Assembly: GCF_002205635.1 (NCBI RefSeq)
Contig: NZ_NISJ01000002.1
Coordinates: 434,001 to 498,000, forward strand
Reading direction: 5' to 3'
Length of the DNA stretch: 64,000 nt
DNA from: Sphingopyxis witflariensis
GTDB lineage: Bacteria; Pseudomonadota; Alphaproteobacteria; Sphingomonadales; Sphingomonadaceae
Part shown: positions 61,339 to 64,000 of the stretch, in pieces
Layout of the letters: the number at the start of each line of letters is the position of its first letter
Position numbering within the stretch: the first letter of the stretch is position 1
Notes under the pieces: model-generated
What the model was told of the DNA's origin: nothing
Databases searched by the model: none
The model's input: only the letters and a program-made list of their open reading frames with translations
Translations under genes and position numbers: made by a program

Positions 61339-62676
61339 GTGGTCAAACTGACCAAGCGCGTTGTCGATACCGCTGTAGCAGAATCGAAAGACTATGTCCT
61401 CTGGGACGACGAACTTCCCGGCTTCGGACTCCGGATTTTTCCGACCGGCAAACGAAGCTATCTCATTCAATACCGGGCCGACGGCCGCTCGCGGCGGTAC
61501 ACTATCGGACTTCACGGCGTGTGGACGCCGGAGAGCGCGAGGCGCGAGGCCAAGGCGCAGTTGGGTCGCGTAGCTCAGGGCGATGATCCTGCGGAAGAAC
61601 GGGCCGAACTCAATAAGGCCATTTCGATGAAGGAGCTCTGCGAGCTCTACATGAACGATCTTAGAAACGGTCTCATCCTCGGCAAAGGCGGCAGGCCCAA
61701 GAAGCAGTCAACCGTCGATATCGATCTCGGACGTATCGAGCGGCACGTTATTCCCTTGCTTGGATCGCGTCGGGTCAAGGATGTGACCAAGGCGATCCTC
61801 ACAAAAGTCATGCGCGATATCATGGCGGGCAAGACAAGGGCCTTCATCAAGACCAACAAGCTGCGCGGACGGGCGAACGTGCGCGGTGGTCCCGGCACCG
61901 CAGCCCGGACGCTCGGATTGATCGGCGGGATACTGACGTATGCCGTCGATCTCGGGGTCATCGACAGCAATCCGGCTCATGGCATCAAGCGCCCGAAAGA
62001 CAATGTTCGCTCACGTCGCTTGAATGACGGTGAGTACCGAATCCTTGGGCGGATGCTCAATACCGCCGCCCAGAATGAAAGGTACGGAGAAACCATCCAA
62101 ATCATTCGCCAGATCGCCATGACGGGCTGCCGCCGCGGCGAGATCATCAACCTTAAATGGTGCGACGTTGATCTCGACGGAAGCTGTTTACGTCTCTCGG
62201 ACAGCAAGGAGGGTCGGTCGGTTCGACCAATCGGCCTCCCCGTAGTGGAGTTTCTGGAGTCACGCGACAACGACGAGAATGGTACTTTCGTCTTTCCCGG
62301 CCCACGCGGCGAAGACACGGCGTTCGGCGGACTGCCTAATCAATGGAACGAGATTTTCGTCGGCTCGCCGCTCGAGGGGGTCACGCCGCACGTCTTGCGC
62401 CACAGTTTTGCGAGTATCGGGAATGATCTTGGTTTTACCGAGGTGACGATCGCGGCCCTGATGGGTCACGCGAAAGGCACCGTCACGAGCAAATATATCC
62501 ACGTCCTGGACGCCACGCTGATCGTTGCCGCCGATACGCTTGCCGGATACATCGCGGCGCTGCTTGAAGGTACCGTATTCAAGCAAAGAGCCTATTCGCT
62601 TGATCGCAATTCGCGAAAGACTGCGCTCCAAGAATTCCTGTTGCGACAACAAGCCCCTGAGAAAATGGCGGCTTAA
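61339..62676 (+). CDS. Tyrosine recombinase (integrase) with DUF4102-type N-terminal domain
   Basis: A 445-residue integrase starting from GTG, with GGAGAAGG just upstream. An arm-type DNA-binding domain (LWDDELPGFGLRIFPTGKRSYLIQYR), a core-binding SAM-like domain, and a catalytic domain with R265 (TGCRRGEI), H351-x-x-R354 (HVLRHSF), H377 (MGHAKG) and nucleophile Y386 (SKYIHV). All five residues are present, so it should be active. The nearby tRNA-Arg fragment is its likely attachment site, placing the element mainly to the right of 61158. Confidence 0.93.
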   Translation: MVKLTKRVVDTAVAESKDYVLWDDELPGFGLRIFPTGKRSYLIQYRADGRSRRYTIGLHGVWTPESARREAKAQLGRVAQGDDPAEERAELNKAISMKELCELYMNDLRNGLILGKGGRPKKQSTVDIDLGRIERHVIPLLGSRRVKDVTKAILTKVMRDIMAGKTRAFIKTNKLRGRANVRGGPGTAARTLGLIGGILTYAVDLGVIDSNPAHGIKRPKDNVRSRRLNDGEYRILGRMLNTAAQNERYGETIQIIRQIAMTGCRRGEIINLKWCDVDLDGSCLRLSDSKEGRSVRPIGLPVVEFLESRDNDENGTFVFPGPRGEDTAFGGLPNQWNEIFVGSPLEGVTPHVLRHSFASIGNDLGFTEVTIAALMGHAKGTVTSKYIHVLDATLIVAADTLAGYIAALLEGTVFKQRAYSLDRNSRKTALQEFLLRQQAPEKMAA

Positions 62677-63025
62677 TGCTGGCCCACTTAGACGACGGTG
62701 GGAAGATTTACCGCTCGAAAGCAAAATTGCGAAACCATCTTGATACTTGCTTGCGGCAAGCTATTCCACTAACAAGATCCGATAATATGGAGAGGATCAT
62801 CGTTGCAGAGCTCTGTGCGCCATCTGAGCGATCAGCCGCGACCCCGATTCGGCGCGCCCGGCTGCACGAGCCAAGCCACCGACATCGAGTTTTGGCAGAT
62901 GCCGCTAGCGGGTGGCCGCGGTCTTTGTGAATACGATCGACTTCCCAGCCGCACCTTCCAACTTAAGAAGCGTTGTATTCGCGTCTGAATTTTCCAGGCA
63001 ATTTAACTGAGCGGAGTTGACGACC
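62677..63025. other. Intergenic region after the integrase
   Basis: 349 bases. A short frame beginning at 62676 with a TAATG overlap encodes 84 residues with no recognisable pattern and is not accepted as a gene. GCGGAG before 63026 is the ribosome site of the hydrolase gene. No promoter or repeat was identified. Confidence 0.45.
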
Positions 63026-63919
63026 ATGTCCCAAGAACAGCTGCAACAAGTCAATGAGATGATCCGCTCGGGCCCTGATCTCGGGTCGCTGCCGGTACCG
63101 GAATTGCGCGTGGCGTTCGACGGGTTTGCCGATTTCACGCCATTTGATCCCTCGATCAAATTCGAGGTTGTCGATGCCAATGGGGTGCCCTGTGAAATCG
63201 GAGTCGCGCCGGGATCGAGAACCGACGCTACGTTACTTTATCTGCACGGCGGCGGATATGTGATCGGCTCCATCACATCGCATCGGGGTCTTGTTGCGAG
63301 GCTGGGTCAGGCCGCGTCGATGCGCACTATGGCCGTTGATTACCGCCTCGCACCTGAGCATCCGTTTCCCGCAGCGGTGGATGATGCCGTCGCCGCATAT
63401 CAGTGGCTTCTCGATAGCGGCACGCCGCCCGATCGCATTTTCTTCGCGGGCGACTCTGCCGGGGGCGGTCTTGTCGTCGCCACAATGCTGCGATGCAAGG
63501 CGCGCAATATTCCTCTTCCCCGTGCAGCTGTTCTGTTTTCGCCATTTGCCGACATGGGCACGGCCGGACAGTCGCTTGTCGATAACCGGGACCGTGATTT
63601 TGTGGTCACCGAAGGCGTGGCTCCCGGCATGGCGGAAACCTATCTTGCAGGCGCAGAGGCCGCATCACCAGAAGCGTCACCGATCTATGGCGACCTAGCG
63701 GGATTACCGCCGATCTTGATCCAGGTCAGTAGTCACGAGGTTCTTCTGGATGATTCCTTGAGGCTTTTGCGAGCCGCGATCCTTGTGGATGTTCAGGTGC
63801 ACCTGCGAGTCTATCAGGGACTTCCCCATGTCTGGCAGTTGTTTACGGGCACGCTGGACGAAGGTCAGGCTGCACTAGAGGAGGCAGGGGCGTTTTTCGA
63901 TAAGCACCTGGACATGTAG
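63026..63919 (+). CDS. Alpha/beta hydrolase of the hormone-sensitive-lipase type
   Basis: A 297-residue esterase. Oxyanion motif HGGG at 74-77, nucleophile motif GDSAGG with Ser144, acid/His region ...LLDDSLRLLRAAI and catalytic-His motif LPHVWQLF. The ATG at 63026 is preferred over the TTG at 63017 because GGAG lies nine bases upstream of it. Such enzymes cleave short-chain or xenobiotic esters. It is presumably cargo of the integrase-bearing element and is followed by a probable EthD-like gene. Confidence 0.9.
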   Translation: MSQEQLQQVNEMIRSGPDLGSLPVPELRVAFDGFADFTPFDPSIKFEVVDANGVPCEIGVAPGSRTDATLLYLHGGGYVIGSITSHRGLVARLGQAASMRTMAVDYRLAPEHPFPAAVDDAVAAYQWLLDSGTPPDRIFFAGDSAGGGLVVATMLRCKARNIPLPRAAVLFSPFADMGTAGQSLVDNRDRDFVVTEGVAPGMAETYLAGAEAASPEASPIYGDLAGLPPILIQVSSHEVLLDDSLRLLRAAILVDVQVHLRVYQGLPHVWQLFTGTLDEGQAALEEAGAFFDKHLDM

Positions 63920-63955
63920 CCGCAAACGGCTGGCCCAGGCTTTAAGGAGATTATC

Positions 63956-64000
63956 TTGATCAAGATGCTGTGTCAGGTGCCGCGCAAGCAAGGCATGAGC
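63956..64000 (+). CDS. Start of a probable EthD-domain protein (partial)
   Basis: AAGGAG lies six bases before a TTG, and the first 15 codons read LIKMLCQVPRKQGMS, a typical beginning of EthD-like ferredoxin-fold proteins (MIKxLxxxxRKxGxS). The window ends here. Co-directional with the hydrolase 36 bases upstream, it may belong to the same catabolic operon. Confidence 0.45.
   Translation, partial: MIKMLCQVPRKQGMS

Noticed and set aside
62676..62930. 84-codon frame overlapping the integrase stop
   Set aside because: No ribosome site and no recognisable or compositionally convincing protein; probably non-coding.
1..64000. CRISPR array or complete prophage
   Set aside because: No regularly spaced direct repeats and no capsid, portal, tail or terminase genes were seen.

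Overview
The window is a high-GC alphaproteobacterial chromosome segment, most likely from a sphingomonad (Sphingopyxis/Sphingomonas type). The evidence is codon usage dominated by G/C third positions, a single compact polar-flagellum cluster in the order typical of that group, several TonB-dependent receptors, and ATGA/TGATG-coupled operons. The assignment is inference; no rRNA or complete tRNA gene is present to confirm it.

1-21,616 is a nearly continuous flagellar locus. A plus-strand export block (end of fliN, fliOPQR, flhB) is followed by fliD-fliS. A minus-strand block holds a FleQ/FlbD-like sigma-54 activator, motA-motB and flgBCDEFGHIJKL. A second plus-strand block holds flgA, flgM-flgN, a rod lytic transglycosylase, flhA and fliA. 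The promoter logic can be read directly. Consensus sigma-54 (-24/-12) elements lie upstream of flgB, flgA and the transglycosylase gene, and FliA-type elements (CTTAA/CTCAA-N15-NCCGTTAA) lie upstream of fliD, motA and flgM. Activator, sigma-28 and anti-sigma factor are therefore encoded beside their target promoters. Several components are minimal or variant: FlgD of 104 aa, FlgE of 275 aa, FlgJ with only the rod domain, FlgH with no cysteine, and FlhB with NPAH instead of NPTH.

21,694-34,825 holds housekeeping and accessory genes: a MarR regulator, two small unknowns and a LuxR-type HTH protein with a C-terminal membrane helix, a tripartite MFS-HlyD-OMF efflux operon, ahpC and ahpF, an Hsp70-like ATPase, and an Lrp/AsnC regulator facing an APC amino-acid permease. 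34,937-40,769 continues the permease direction with two tandem secreted amidohydrolases and a TonB receptor, which looks like a peptide or amino-acid-derivative scavenging unit. 41,078-49,281 pairs an RpiR/SIS regulator with a divergent phosphorus-scavenging set (TonB receptor, PhnD/PhnC/PhnE-type ABC transporter, Tat-exported phospholipase C). The divergent promoter region carries a 12-bp inverted repeat and a Pho-box-like element.

After the phospholipase terminator (49,326) base composition becomes visibly more AT-rich. 49,327-61,100 is a genomic island dominated by a minus-strand defence-type operon: DUF6471-like small protein, MmeI-like adenine methyltransferase, SF2 helicase and GIY-YIG nuclease. 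An OLD-family ATPase/Toprim nuclease lies 174 bp further downstream. The operon has a recognisable, apparently leaderless promoter with an embedded palindrome. This set is the best candidate for an incompletely described antiviral system. An IS1595-type transposase and a small unknown follow. At 61,112-61,158 lies a 3' fragment of tRNA-Arg(CCG), interpreted as an attachment site, next to a tyrosine integrase. A further element then runs off the right edge, carrying an HSL-type alpha/beta hydrolase and the start of a probable EthD-like gene.
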